Shown here: in pieces, positions 26,931 through 36,088 of the stretch
Layout: every line of letters begins with the position of its first letter
How positions within the stretch are numbered: position 1 is the stretch's first letter
Origin: Bacteroidales bacterium UBA5382
GTDB lineage: Bacteria > Bacteroidota > Bacteroidia > Bacteroidales > Dysgonomonadaceae
Direction of reading: 5' to 3'
Length of the DNA stretch: 64,000 nucleotides
Assembly (NCBI GenBank): GCA_002409745.1
Contig: DHOU01000001.1
Coordinates: forward strand, 38,728-102,727
Made by a program: the position numbers and the translations under genes
Notes under the pieces: generated by a model
The model's input: the letters and a program-made list of their open reading frames with translations, nothing else
Databases searched by the model: none
Told to the model about the DNA's origin: nothing

Positions 26931-27333
26931 AGTTTTTGTCTTCGATACAAACGTGTTTGCCAGCGCAACGCTTATCAAGTATTCTGTGAATGCGAGCGCT
27001 ATCAACCATGCTATTGAAAGAGGACAAATAGCCTTGTTGCCGCAAACATTGATTGAATTTGTTTTCGTTATCTTTCGGAAGAAGTTCGACCGGTACTTTG
27101 AAGCATACCGCCAACGACTCGAATTGATTGAAACTATCCGAAAAAATATCGTGTTCGTTACTCCTGTCGAACAAATCGTTGCCTGTCGCGATCCGAAAGA
27201 TAATATGCTGCTTGAATTGGCAGTAGCGGCAAAAGCTTTGTGTATTGTTACCGGCGACCATGATTTGCAGATACTCGATCCTTTCGGAAATATCCGTATC
27301 GTTTCTCCCACTGAATTTATCGAACTGTTTTGA
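26920..27333 (+). CDS. PIN-domain ribonuclease toxin (COG1569 type)
   Basis: A 137-residue PIN protein. The metal-binding acids are visible: D9 in 'VFVFDTNVF', E46 in 'PQTLIEF', D91/D94 in 'CRDPKDNMLLELA', and D113/D115 in 'VTGDHDLQIL'. All are present, so it should be active. Such toxins cut specific RNAs. The module is on the strand opposite to the TonB receptor and lipoprotein genes on either side, suggesting insertion between them. Confidence 0.87.
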   Translation: MKNKVFVFDTNVFASATLIKYSVNASAINHAIERGQIALLPQTLIEFVFVIFRKKFDRYFEAYRQRLELIETIRKNIVFVTPVEQIVACRDPKDNMLLELAVAAKALCIVTGDHDLQILDPFGNIRIVSPTEFIELF

Positions 27334-27336
27334 ATC

Positions 27337-27385
27337 ATATCAATCTATTTTCAATCTACCATCAATCTTAATCAATCCCATCAAA
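27337..27385. repeat. ATCAATCT-type repeat at the 3' end of the TonB receptor gene
   Basis: Four imperfect words (ATCAATCTA, TTCAATCTA, ATCAATCTT, ATCAATCC) end at the receptor's stop codon. A very similar series lies at 30770-30835 on the other side of the gene, in the same orientation. Confidence 0.75.
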
Positions 27386-30300
27386 ACGAGTAATTCACAC
27401 TCAGCGAAAAGAAACGCCCCGGTTTGTAACTGTTGGTGATAATATCGTTTGAATAACGGTTGTTCTCGTCCTTCTCGAATTTTTCATATTTATACGTGAA
27501 ATTGCTATCCTCTGCGATCTCCACGGGAGCATTCAACAGATTCTGTACGGTAAATTTCAATTGCCAACCGGTTGCCAGGCGTTGGGAAAAGGAGAAATCC
27601 AACTGCCGGCTCGGCAACTCTATCTGGCTGCCTAAATAACCGGCTTCATCATAGTTTCCCCCTCCCGAATCGCTGCCTGTCCGGCCGGTGGATGCCGCGT
27701 ATATGCGCTCGCCCACGGCATTGTAGATAAAGGCGACTTTGGTTCCGCTGCCCGGATTATCGTAATATATACCTGCGTTAAAGATATAAGGAGCCTGTCC
27801 CTGCAACGCCCGCTTGATGTAACGGAACTCATTTTCTCCGGTTTCATTATTGTAATATCGTCCGTTGGGCGTTTCCACCTCGCTATGCAGATAGCTGTAG
27901 TTGGCGATAACCGACAAGTTGCGGAAGAACATGCCGGAGATAAAATCGAGATCTTTTCGCAGTTCCGCTTCCAATCCTTTTATTTGGGCTTTTTTGGCGT
28001 TGGAGAACGAGATGACGGGGATTACTTTTGAATTCCCCAAGTCTTTATCAATTGTTCTTTCGATAGGATTTATGATCTCTTTATAAAACGCCCCGACAGA
28101 CAGCAAGTCACTTTTCTTCTCCCCGTAAGGATACCACTCGAGGCGCGCGTCGTAGTTGGAAGCGTTGGATGCTGTGAGGTCTGAATTACCGGTAATGGTC
28201 TGGTTGTTGAGATAATCCATTTCGCGGAAAGAGGCCGATTCGCGGAATTCGGTACGGTTGACGGTTTCGCCGTAAGCGGCCCGGAGCACCCATTTGGCGG
28301 TGGGTTTGAAACTGACGTTGACGGAAGGCAGCCAGTCGGCGGTTTTATTGTCCACATACACCGGCACATTCACATAGCCGCTGCTGCTGCCGCTTATGGC
28401 CGACGCGATGCGCTGGCGGTCGTATTCCAAGCGCACGCCGCCCGAAATATCCAGAATATCGCCGAAAGGTTGCATGTTGAGCATGACGTATCCCGAATTC
28501 AACTGTTCATAAGCCTTATAGGAATCGCTTCCGGAGGTACGGTCGAATACTTTCAACGCGGAACCGTCGTCACGCAGATAGGTATCGCTCCACACGCTTC
28601 CCAAATCCTGCTCGCGGTAGTAGACCAGATTGTAGTTCATATAATTGCCGCTTCCTCCGATAATCCATGCATTGTCGTCGCCCATTGCATGCGAACCGTT
28701 TTCGTTCAAGTCCCCTTCATTGAGTGTATACACGCGTCGGAACAGTACCCGGCGTTTCAATTGGTGATAGGTACCCAGTTTTATGCGCAGCCATTTGAGG
28801 GGCTGTGCTTTATAGTCCATCGAAAGATTTCCGGCCTGCTCGGTATTGCGTGTCCAGGAGCGGGATATTTTTCCCAGTTCCAGATTGTTTCCTCCGGAAG
28901 CATAGTGCTCCGCCCGCTTGATGGCCGTCCAGTTGTAATCCGTAAAAATCACCGGATACGTCCCGCCGGATACGTCGATATTGTCGAAGCGCATGATCCG
29001 TTGGTCGGGTATTTCCTGACGGGTGAAAATATAACCGCCGTTCCAGTCGAGCGACTGTTTTCCGCCGGCAAAGCTGTGGCTTCCGCTCAGGTTGCTGCTA
29101 TAAAGGAACCGCTGGGTATAGGAAAAGATCGTATTTTTTTCTTGTTTGCGGATGGATGAATCATATACCCACTCGCCGTCGGAGCCGGGCTGGTTTACGA
29201 AAGGCCCGGCGCTCAGGCGCGTAGTCACCTGGTCTTGTCCCTGCTGCAACAGAAAGTTGTTGAACCGGATGCGGTGGTTGTCGTTCAGGCGCAGGGTAAA
29301 ATTTTGTAACAAACTCATTTGGGCGTTGTCTTCATTAATGTTGTCATTGTACATTTTATTCAACGCCTGTACGTTTTGGGCGGAGATGGTAAATCCCTGC
29401 CGCCTTTCGGTCGTCCAATGCTTGCTTTCTTTTTTGTAGCTGAAAGAGGAGAGCATGGAAAGCGTTTTGCCGAAGACATTCCAGGCATCGTAGTAATTGG
29501 CCGTCATCTGTATATCCGGCAGCGCTTTTATTTTGCCGTATTGGAGAATATTGCCGAAAGACTCGGCATACGTTTTCTGGCTGATGTTGGCTTTGGTAAA
29601 GTCGCCGTAACCCGGCACCGTTTTGGGCAGGGCTCGCGTGCCGTCGTCGAAACCCAGAAAATCGTATTTACCGCCTTTATAAGTGAGGAAATTATGATTG
29701 AATGTCGTCGACTCCCTCACGCCTAACTGTATATCCAAATCGAAATGCTTCACTGCCGTGGCGTCTTTGGTATACACTTTTACGACTCCCCCGGTCATAT
29801 CGCCCAACAGGTCGGGCGAGGGGGATTTATAGACTAGTATCTTGTCGATAATCCGTGTCGGTAATAAGTTGAGGGCGAAGGCGCGCGAGTAGATTTCGGT
29901 ACTCGGAGCGACATTATCATTCAGATAGGTCAGGTTGTAACGTTCGTTCATTCCCCGCACCACCACGAACTTGTTGTCGCGTATGCTTACACCCGCCACT
30001 TTAGCCACGGCATCGGCCGCGTTGCGATCTGCACTTTTGCTGATTTGCTCCGATGAAATGCCGGATGCCACCACTTGCAATTCCTTGATTTCCTGCACCA
30101 CTTGTTGTACGGTGGCATGGGGAACCGAGCCGCGCTCGCGGCGTACGCCGCTGACTATCACTTCCTGGAGCATCTTGCTATCGGGTGAGAGCACAACGTT
30201 GTAGGTCTCGGTTTGTGAAGCGCGCACCCGCACATCGACCTTTTCATTCGTATATCCCAGATAAGTAACCTCCAAGGTATGACGTCCCTCCGGTACACCG

Positions 30301-30764
30301 GTCAAGCGATAGTATCCGTCCATATCGGTGATCGTGCCGAATTGAGTGCCTTGTATCTTTACGGTGGCTCCGATGAGCGGTTCCGAAGTCTCGGCTTCTA
30401 CGATACGTCCCTTCAGACTCCCTTTTTCGGAAGTATCGGTTTGCTGCGGGCGTTGTACCAGGTAATAATTGCCGTCTGCTTTTTTTCGATAGATGAAAGG
30501 CGTATTCTTCAGCGAACGATCCAGCCATTCTTCCGTATTTTGTGTCGCGGCACTATAGGCTGGTACCCGCACGTCTTCCACGTGACTAATGTCGTACGCT
30601 ATTTGTTTTTTGGACAATTTGCTGATGTCGTCTATCCGTTGCATCAATGTCTGTGCAGGAAAAGAGTACTCGTTTTGCGCCTGCACCTGATATACGGATA
30701 GAATTGCTATCAGTGTGAATAATGTAAAAAGAATTGTTTTTACTAAATTGCTTCTTGGGTTCAT
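27381..30764 (-). CDS. TonB-dependent receptor with STN and carboxypeptidase-like N-terminal domains
   Basis: Outer-membrane active transporter of 1127 residues. In order: signal peptide ending 'YQVQA|QNE' (~35), an STN/secretin domain ('FPAQTLMQRIDDISKLSKKQIAYD', signalling to FecR), a CarboxypepD_reg-like domain ('GRIVEAETSEPLIGATVKI'), a plug with 'LQEVIVSGVRRERG' and 'VVRGMNERYNLTYLNDN', and a ~700-residue barrel ending in Phe. The STN domain and adjacent FecR and sigma genes predict substrate-induced autoregulation. No SusD partner is seen, so it is not a classical glycan Sus pair; the substrate is unknown. ATG 30764 is chosen over a TTG at 30779. Confidence 0.92.
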   Translation of the reverse strand: MNPRSNLVKTILFTLFTLIAILSVYQVQAQNEYSFPAQTLMQRIDDISKLSKKQIAYDISHVEDVRVPAYSAATQNTEEWLDRSLKNTPFIYRKKADGNYYLVQRPQQTDTSEKGSLKGRIVEAETSEPLIGATVKIQGTQFGTITDMDGYYRLTGVPEGRHTLEVTYLGYTNEKVDVRVRASQTETYNVVLSPDSKMLQEVIVSGVRRERGSVPHATVQQVVQEIKELQVVASGISSEQISKSADRNAADAVAKVAGVSIRDNKFVVVRGMNERYNLTYLNDNVAPSTEIYSRAFALNLLPTRIIDKILVYKSPSPDLLGDMTGGVVKVYTKDATAVKHFDLDIQLGVRESTTFNHNFLTYKGGKYDFLGFDDGTRALPKTVPGYGDFTKANISQKTYAESFGNILQYGKIKALPDIQMTANYYDAWNVFGKTLSMLSSFSYKKESKHWTTERRQGFTISAQNVQALNKMYNDNINEDNAQMSLLQNFTLRLNDNHRIRFNNFLLQQGQDQVTTRLSAGPFVNQPGSDGEWVYDSSIRKQEKNTIFSYTQRFLYSSNLSGSHSFAGGKQSLDWNGGYIFTRQEIPDQRIMRFDNIDVSGGTYPVIFTDYNWTAIKRAEHYASGGNNLELGKISRSWTRNTEQAGNLSMDYKAQPLKWLRIKLGTYHQLKRRVLFRRVYTLNEGDLNENGSHAMGDDNAWIIGGSGNYMNYNLVYYREQDLGSVWSDTYLRDDGSALKVFDRTSGSDSYKAYEQLNSGYVMLNMQPFGDILDISGGVRLEYDRQRIASAISGSSSGYVNVPVYVDNKTADWLPSVNVSFKPTAKWVLRAAYGETVNRTEFRESASFREMDYLNNQTITGNSDLTASNASNYDARLEWYPYGEKKSDLLSVGAFYKEIINPIERTIDKDLGNSKVIPVISFSNAKKAQIKGLEAELRKDLDFISGMFFRNLSVIANYSYLHSEVETPNGRYYNNETGENEFRYIKRALQGQAPYIFNAGIYYDNPGSGTKVAFIYNAVGERIYAASTGRTGSDSGGGNYDEAGYLGSQIELPSRQLDFSFSQRLATGWQLKFTVQNLLNAPVEIAEDSNFTYKYEKFEKDENNRYSNDIITNSYKPGRFFSLSVNYSF

Positions 30765-30846
30765 CTGTTTTTTTATCAATCTATTATCAATCTACCTTCA
30801 ATCTGTCATCAATCTTTTTCAATTTACCTTTAATCTCTCATCCATC
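30765..30846. repeat. ATCAATCT-type repeat between fecR and the TonB receptor gene
   Basis: Series of TATCAATCT, TTCAATCTG, ATCAATCTT and related words. It contains the fecR stop codon (30819-30821), so the last codons of fecR are inside the repeat, and it nearly duplicates the series at 27337-27385. Confidence 0.75.
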
Positions 30847-31907
30847 TGTTCAAAAATCAACCGGCTGTTTTCGAGCCTGTAGCCGATACCGTACATATCG
30901 GCAATTTGCCGGGCGATGAGTTCCACCTCCGTGTCCGGCGGAAATACCGCTTTGAGCCGGATGGTTTCGGGTAATGCTTCGTTTGTTACGATTACCTGTT
31001 TGCCGTATCGGCGGAGTATCTTCATAGCTATTTCATCGAGGCCTGCGTCGTCGAATACGAGTTGTCCGCTTCGCCAGCTTGCAGCCAACTCAGTGTCGGT
31101 AAGCGATTGCGTCAAGGAGTGGTCGGCCTTGTTAAAGATGACTTTCCGGTCGGAGGTGATTTGGATGTATTTTCCGTCGGCGTCACTGATCCGAACCTTT
31201 CCCGTTCGTACGGAAATTATCTGTTCGTTCAATTCGCCGTAAGCTTTTATATTGAAAGACGTTCCTAATACCCGCGTGCTTACACCGTCCGCCGTATGGA
31301 CGATAAAGGGGTGGTCTGCATCCCGGGCGACATCGAAGAAAGCTTCCCCTTCGTCCAACCATACTTCGCGGGTCTTACCGGCGTATTTGTCTTTATACAG
31401 GCTGAGTTTGGTATTTGTATTCAAATGAATGACCGTCCCGTCGGATAGGCGTATCGATTTAATCTCCTGTCCGGTTGCAAAACTGTCCCGAACCAATGCC
31501 TCTGCCACCAGATTTGCCGACAATACTGTTCGGCGAATAGAAGGGCTGTTGAAGCCGATAATCAACAGCAATGCTGCAATGGCGGCTACGGTTCCATAGG
31601 CCATCCATGGTCGCAGCACCCGGCGGTTTTGCTTTTTATCCTTTAATAGGCGGCGCGCTTCCATAGGAGTCAGTTTTTCCACACCGATGGTTTCGGCCAA
31701 CCGGTCAAAACCGCTGATTAATTTCTTTTGTAATTCATCATCGGTCAAGGGATGTTGTATTGCATTTGCTTTTAGTCCGGTAACGATTTCTTTTTCCTTT
31801 TCGTTCAATTCACCGTTCAGAAAGCGGCCGAGAAAAATCTTCACATAGCGTTCCTTTTCTTTCTCAGTAAGTTGCTTTCTTCTTCGTGATAATCTATTTC
31901 TTTTCAT
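30819..31907 (-). CDS. FecR family anti-sigma/sigma regulator
   Basis: A 362-residue inner-membrane protein. A cytoplasmic N-terminal part (~1-100) binds the sigma factor, one membrane segment follows ('MAYGTVAAIAALLLIIGF', ~105-122), and the periplasmic FecR domain has 'IRLSDGTVIHLNTNTKLSL', 'VWLDEGEAFFDVARD' and 'RVLGTSFNIKAYG'. The C-terminal DUF4974 region ('LKAVFPPDTEVELIARQIADM') should contact the STN domain of the receptor. It is divergent from the sigma gene at 32240 and precedes the receptor by 54 nt. Confidence 0.93.
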   Translation of the reverse strand: MKRNRLSRRRKQLTEKEKERYVKIFLGRFLNGELNEKEKEIVTGLKANAIQHPLTDDELQKKLISGFDRLAETIGVEKLTPMEARRLLKDKKQNRRVLRPWMAYGTVAAIAALLLIIGFNSPSIRRTVLSANLVAEALVRDSFATGQEIKSIRLSDGTVIHLNTNTKLSLYKDKYAGKTREVWLDEGEAFFDVARDADHPFIVHTADGVSTRVLGTSFNIKAYGELNEQIISVRTGKVRISDADGKYIQITSDRKVIFNKADHSLTQSLTDTELAASWRSGQLVFDDAGLDEIAMKILRRYGKQVIVTNEALPETIRLKAVFPPDTEVELIARQIADMYGIGYRLENSRLIFEQMDERLKVN

Positions 31908-32097
31908 CTGCTTTTAAATAAAAATGATGAGCAAACCGCTTTCTATATATATTACGTTTTGCTCCCTCTGATTCTCATTTGTTGAAGATGTCGCTTGAAA
32001 TGATTATAGGATATTACTAATCAGTAAGATATTGATGAAAAGCAGGACGTGTAACAAAAATGTCTTCAAAATGTAACAATATCTTAATATATACCTG

Positions 32098-32129
32098 TTG
32101 TTTTATTGAAACAATTTGTCCTACATTTG
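32098..32129 (+). promoter_or_regulatory. Predicted promoter of the ECF sigma gene
   Basis: TTG (32098-32100), 21 nt, TACATTTG (32122-32129). The 332-bp fecR/sigma intergenic region otherwise holds an AT-rich stretch without repeats. The leader would be about 105 nt. Confidence 0.65.
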
Positions 32130-32239
32130 TCGGGTCGTAAAGTTATAAAATAGTGTATATTGCAATTATTCAGAGGTTTATTTTATATTCTTCCTGTTAT
32201 CGAGGGAGGAAGATGCCGGATGTCGACAAATAATGTAAA

Positions 32240-32896
32240 ATGAAGAAGCTTGTTTTAGATAGCGATTTATTGGATGGAATTTCGGCGAAAGATTCGTATG
32301 CTTTCAAGGAATTCTATATTCGATATGCGTCATTTTTATTTGATTTTGTGATGAAAAAAGTCAAGTCGGAAATGATTGCGGAGGATATTACCCAGGAGTT
32401 TTGGTTGAATGTATGGGAAAAGCCTTCCTTTATTCATTGTAATGGATCGGGCTCCGCTAAATCGTTTATTGTGCAGCAACTTCGTTTCCGCATAGTCGAT
32501 AATTATCGCCGCACATTGACTTCTCCTGTGTTGTGGGATGATATGGCTAAGGCGGAGGATATGGAATGGTATAGCCATGTGTCGGAAGACCTGGATGTGA
32601 AAGAAGCGATCGCTATTGTTCGTGAGGCATTGGCCTCGTTGCCCGAATCCACCCGGCGTACATTTTGGATGAGGTTGAACAATTGCAGTCCCGAAGAAAT
32701 TGCGCAAACATTGTCCATTACCGTGCCTACGACATACAACAAATTCTCACAATCGTTAGTCATCGTACGCGACCATATCCGGAACAAATATCCCGAATTT
32801 GCCGCGAATTTCGTAAGACAATCCAAAAAGCCATCTTCCTCTTATCCGCTTCATTCGGCAACATTTATTTGGGCGCTTATGGAATTGTTTAAATAA
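32240..32896 (+). CDS. ECF sigma-70 factor (FecI-like)
   Basis: A 218-residue RNA polymerase sigma factor. Region 2 is visible as 'FKEFYIRYASFLFDFVMKKV' and 'AEDITQEFWLNVWEKPS' (~22-65), and region 4 as 'LPESTRRTFWMRLNNCSPEEIAQTLSITVPTTYNKFSQSL' (~133-172). The C-terminal tail is longer than usual and slightly hydrophobic ('ATFIWALMELF'). It is divergent from fecR, and together with the STN-bearing receptor it forms a Bacteroidota cell-surface signalling unit. Confidence 0.9.
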   Translation: MKKLVLDSDLLDGISAKDSYAFKEFYIRYASFLFDFVMKKVKSEMIAEDITQEFWLNVWEKPSFIHCNGSGSAKSFIVQQLRFRIVDNYRRTLTSPVLWDDMAKAEDMEWYSHVSEDLDVKEAIAIVREALASLPESTRRTFWMRLNNCSPEEIAQTLSITVPTTYNKFSQSLVIVRDHIRNKYPEFAANFVRQSKKPSSSYPLHSATFIWALMELFK

Positions 32897-32903
32897 ATGG
32901 TGT

Positions 32904-33356
32904 TTACCGTTTAAACATGCGGTCCATCGTCCGCTTGTCTTCCTTTTCCTTCAGAGCCTGACGTTTATCGTATTGCTTTTTCCCTTTTGCGACGGCGATG
33001 TTGAGTTTGGCCAGTCCTTTATCGTTGACGAACAAACGGGTGGGAATAATGGTGAATCCCGTTTCTTTAACCAGTCGCATGAGTTTACGTAATTCCGTAC
33101 GATTCAGCAATAGTTTCCTATCGCGGCGGGCGCTGTGATTGTTATACGTCCCATAGAAATATTCGGCTATATACATGTTTCTCACCCACAATTCGTCTTT
33201 TTCGAACACACAGAACGTATCGACCAAGCTGCCTTTTCCCAACCGGATAGATTTTATTTCTGTGCCGGTCAATACGATGCCGGCCGTAAACGTATCCAGC
33301 AATTCATAATCGAATGAAGCTCGCTTGTTTCTTATATTTACAGGAGATTGTTTCAT
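32904..33356 (-). CDS. smpB: SsrA-binding protein
   Basis: SmpB binds tmRNA and brings it to stalled ribosomes. The 150-residue protein has the family features '[29 protein letters not shown]', '[10 protein letters not shown]' and the positively charged tail '[24 protein letters not shown]', which occupies the mRNA channel. It follows the Yip1-like gene with a 1-nt gap on the same strand. The tmRNA gene itself is not in this window. Confidence 0.96.
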   Translation of the reverse strand: MKQSPVNIRNKRASFDYELLDTFTAGIVLTGTEIKSIRLGKGSLVDTFCVFEKDELWVRNMYIAEYFYGTYNNHSARRDRKLLLNRTELRKLMRLVKETGFTIIPTRLFVNDKGLAKLNIAVAKGKKQYDKRQALKEKEDKRTMDRMFKR

Positions 33357-33357
33357 T

Positions 33358-33909
33358 TTAATGGATTAAATAAATCATGAAGGCATTGATTAATCCCGGT
33401 ACTGCCACTATTAATAACGTCGCAACGATCGAGAAGTTCATCCTTTTCTCCTCCCTCGTTTTCATAAAAATCTCCGCTCCGTTGTATACGATATAAATGG
33501 TATATAGGGCGAAAACCCATAATATGAAGAAATCCGATAGTAGAGGCATGACCATATACAAGGCATACATCACAACGGATGAATATCCTACAAACCGCTG
33601 ATAAAGATACCGGTTTTTTTCGAGCCCGAATTGCACAGCCATTTCGTTAAGCGTATACGAAACAATGTAGTAGCTGCTGTAAAGGGTGACGATGTTTATA
33701 ATCGCCATCTTCAAAGCCATCTGTAATCCGGCGCCATGCATCAGCCCGATCCCGCCGATAAACGAAGTGACCGCGATGATGGCAAATAGAGGATGAAGGA
33801 AACGGTTGAAAAATTCGTCCCGTGTTTCTTCATCTTTCTCTATATGGTTCCAAGCTTGTTGCGGGGATGTCGTCAATTGAATAATTGTGAGAAAAATATC
33901 TCTCCACAT
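33358..33909 (-). CDS. Yip1-family membrane protein
   Basis: A 183-residue protein with about five membrane segments ('[16 protein letters not shown]', '[18 protein letters not shown]', '[20 protein letters not shown]', '[22 protein letters not shown]'). It resembles the Yip1/DUF1282 group; the bacterial role is unknown. The frame is open to 33942, but a TATCTTTG box at 33937-33930 covers the upstream ATG, so ATG 33909 is the likely start. It probably forms an operon with smpB. Confidence 0.7.
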   Translation of the reverse strand: MWRDIFLTIIQLTTSPQQAWNHIEKDEETRDEFFNRFLHPLFAIIAVTSFIGGIGLMHGAGLQMALKMAIINIVTLYSSYYIVSYTLNEMAVQFGLEKNRYLYQRFVGYSSVVMYALYMVMPLLSDFFILWVFALYTIYIVYNGAEIFMKTREEKRMNFSIVATLLIVAVPGLINAFMIYLIH

Positions 33910-33929
33910 TCCTTTTTGATTTTGGAATG

Positions 33930-33937
33930 CAAAGATA
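33930..33937 (-). promoter_or_regulatory. Predicted -7 box of the Yip1-smpB operon
   Basis: TATCTTTG on the minus strand, 20 nt upstream of ATG 33909. The -33 element is weak (TTC in place of TTG). Confidence 0.5.
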
Positions 33938-33963
33938 CGCATTTCTCAGTAATAAACGAAATT

Positions 33964-33996
33964 ACCGGGGGCGTCGCTCTGAACGACATCCCCGGT
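33964..33996 (-). terminator. Hairpin after the lipoprotein gene, possible terminator
   Basis: ACCGGGG and CCCCGGT form the outer stem, with GTCG/CGAC inside. On the minus strand only a poor T run follows. Confidence 0.4.
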
Positions 33997-34036
33997 ACGA
34001 GTCTTTTGAGACACTCTCTTGGGAGCTTGTATTTTT

Positions 34037-34771
34037 TTATTGTTTTTCTTTTGAAATAACCATCGAATAAGGTTGACTCTTTTTTAATGTGATCTTACCA
34101 TCGTTACCTTTTTCAAAATATTGGAAAGTCACTTGTAACGTCTTATATTCGGTAGAGGAGCTGCCTGCTAAAAATTCGTCCATGATAGATTTGATTTTTA
34201 CGGCGCCTGAAGCCCCTTTCTCACTGTCTTTTCCGAAAGCGGATGCTTCCCAACGCGCATCGATAACCAGCTTGTTATCCGAGATATCAGTCTCTTCAGA
34301 CTTGTAGAATTTCAACTGCCCCTTGTCGCTTTCATCGGTTTGATACGAATAGAAGATGTGATAGTCAAAATATTCACCGGCATTGTAGATGTTGCTATTA
34401 TAAAGGAAAGGCTGGAAGTCTTTTAACGGTATTTTGGGCGTTTGTACCGGTGCTGCATTATGAGCGATGGATGATTGTTCGATAGGTCCATCGATGTTTG
34501 TCACCGTAACATCATAAATGTTATCTTCAGTCACGGTGTTTGTTTTCTCATTCCATGAATAAGTAATAACCACAAATGTCCCAGGAGTTAAATTTTTAAT
34601 ACTCGATGAAGTGATTGCCAATCCATCGATCGTTCGGGCAAAAACGGTTCCTCCTTCTGTCCTTGTTATATAAGACAAGGGCATACCCGAAAACTGTGTA
34701 TCGGTTTCTCCCAAGCATGATGTCAATATCAGGCTGACGCCTATCATAGCAAATAGTAATAATTTTTTCAT
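34037..34771 (-). CDS. Lipoprotein of unknown function (NigD-like size)
   Basis: A 244-residue lipoprotein with lipobox 'LILTSC' and a mostly beta mature part. It is similar in size and general layout to NigD-like proteins ('GTFVVITYSWNEKTNTVTED' in the N-terminal half, 'ALQVTFQYFEKGNDGKITLKK'-like strands at the end), but I cannot assign it firmly. It is the last gene of a sigma/anti-sigma-like operon (24 nt after its neighbour). Confidence 0.5.
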   Translation of the reverse strand: MKKLLLFAMIGVSLILTSCLGETDTQFSGMPLSYITRTEGGTVFARTIDGLAITSSSIKNLTPGTFVVITYSWNEKTNTVTEDNIYDVTVTNIDGPIEQSSIAHNAAPVQTPKIPLKDFQPFLYNSNIYNAGEYFDYHIFYSYQTDESDKGQLKFYKSEETDISDNKLVIDARWEASAFGKDSEKGASGAVKIKSIMDEFLAGSSSTEYKTLQVTFQYFEKGNDGKITLKKSQPYSMVISKEKQ

Positions 34772-34795
34772 TTTGTTCTATATTTAAATTGATAA

Positions 34796-36088
34796 TTAAA
34801 ATTCAACTCTTAATCCGAGGTTCAGATCGAGCATAATCTTCTGCTCCGAATAAATAGTTTTATAAGGATTATTCGTTTCAAAATAATACGCACCTCCGAT
34901 TTTCCCGTATAAATTCAAATTTTTATATATCGGATACGATAAGCCGAAGCCCGCATTAATCGATAGCTGAGGATTATCTTGTTTCACCGAAATCGTTTCT
35001 TGTTTCGAGGATGAACTGTTTAATTCTTTCACTTCCGAATTACGGTTTCGTCTAAATTCTCCGTGAATATCTTTTTCAATCATACCTCCCAAAGAAGCAT
35101 ATATATCCAGTTTATGGATGGAAAGGAAATAATAATTGACGTTTACGGGAATACCCAAATAATGAATATGCAATGTTTCTTTAGTGTCGGAATTGATATT
35201 GGTGTTTTTTGTCTTCGAATATAAATAGGTATATACCAATCCCGTTTCGACCGACAAATTGTCGAAGACGACTTTTGAAACGGTAATTCCCAACGATACC
35301 GGTTGTGCATGCTCCATTTCTGCTATGTTATCGGCCGGGTTGGATGTGAGATCGAGTTGCTTCGGAGGAGAAGAATAATGCTCTTTATCTTTCGGATTAG
35401 CCGATGCGCTTCGCAATGTCATGGGGGCGTTCACAGTCCTTTCGGAAGAAAGCAGGCCCCCGCCGCCGGTTATTCCAATGCCGGTGTTCCTGTTTTTCGT
35501 TTTTGCGCCGGTCTCTAACGCCGCAAGTAACATATCCTTTTTCCCTGCTTGGGCAAACTCTTCGATTAGGCGATCCTTCTCCGCTTGACTTATTTCCTTT
35601 TCTTGTTTTTTGGGAGAGGATTGGTCCTTTTCGGATGTGCGTTCAATTTCAGATGACGATTTTTCAACCGGATTTAATTTCGCAGGAGATTCCCCGGAAG
35701 CAAAAATAAGATCGTTCTCTTTCTCCGTGTTTTGTCGAATGCCGGATACCGCCTTCTTTTTATTTTTATGGGCATATTGTGCGGGAACTTTATGTTTTGC
35801 TTTTTGCTTTTCGCTTTTCTTATGCTCTTCTGTTTGCGGAATGGTTTTTTGCTGCGTTATGATCGGAGACGGATCTTCTATCGACGTGGGGAAAAACAAT
35901 AGACTGCCGATAAGTAATGCCAGTACGGCAGCAGCCGAACCGATATACCACCTGCTCCGCAGTCGTTTTAGTTTAGACGCGGCGATAAGCGATTCTTCCA
36001 GCCGAACCCAACCGTCTTCGGGGACGCGCGCCTCGAAGTTGTTCAGCTTAGACTGAAATTGTTGTCTTATATTATTGTCTTCGTTCAT
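34796..36088 (-). CDS. Anti-sigma-like protein fused to an outer-membrane beta-barrel-type domain
   Basis: A 430-residue protein. The N-terminal ~45 residues are cytoplasmic in type ('LNNFEARVPEDGWVRLEESL'), then one membrane segment ('WYIGSAAAVLALLIGSLLFF', ~50-67), a long Lys/Glu/Ser-rich linker (~70-220), and a C-terminal part of ~200 residues with alternating strands ending in Phe ('KIMLDLNLGLRVEF'), like the PorT/OMP_b-brl family. Such proteins follow ECF sigma genes in Bacteroidota. The linker could cross the periplasm. The start overlaps the sigma stop by 4 nt (ATGA). Confidence 0.65.
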   Translation of the reverse strand: MNEDNNIRQQFQSKLNNFEARVPEDGWVRLEESLIAASKLKRLRSRWYIGSAAAVLALLIGSLLFFPTSIEDPSPIITQQKTIPQTEEHKKSEKQKAKHKVPAQYAHKNKKKAVSGIRQNTEKENDLIFASGESPAKLNPVEKSSSEIERTSEKDQSSPKKQEKEISQAEKDRLIEEFAQAGKKDMLLAALETGAKTKNRNTGIGITGGGGLLSSERTVNAPMTLRSASANPKDKEHYSSPPKQLDLTSNPADNIAEMEHAQPVSLGITVSKVVFDNLSVETGLVYTYLYSKTKNTNINSDTKETLHIHYLGIPVNVNYYFLSIHKLDIYASLGGMIEKDIHGEFRRNRNSEVKELNSSSSKQETISVKQDNPQLSINAGFGLSYPIYKNLNLYGKIGGAYYFETNNPYKTIYSEQKIMLDLNLGLRVEF

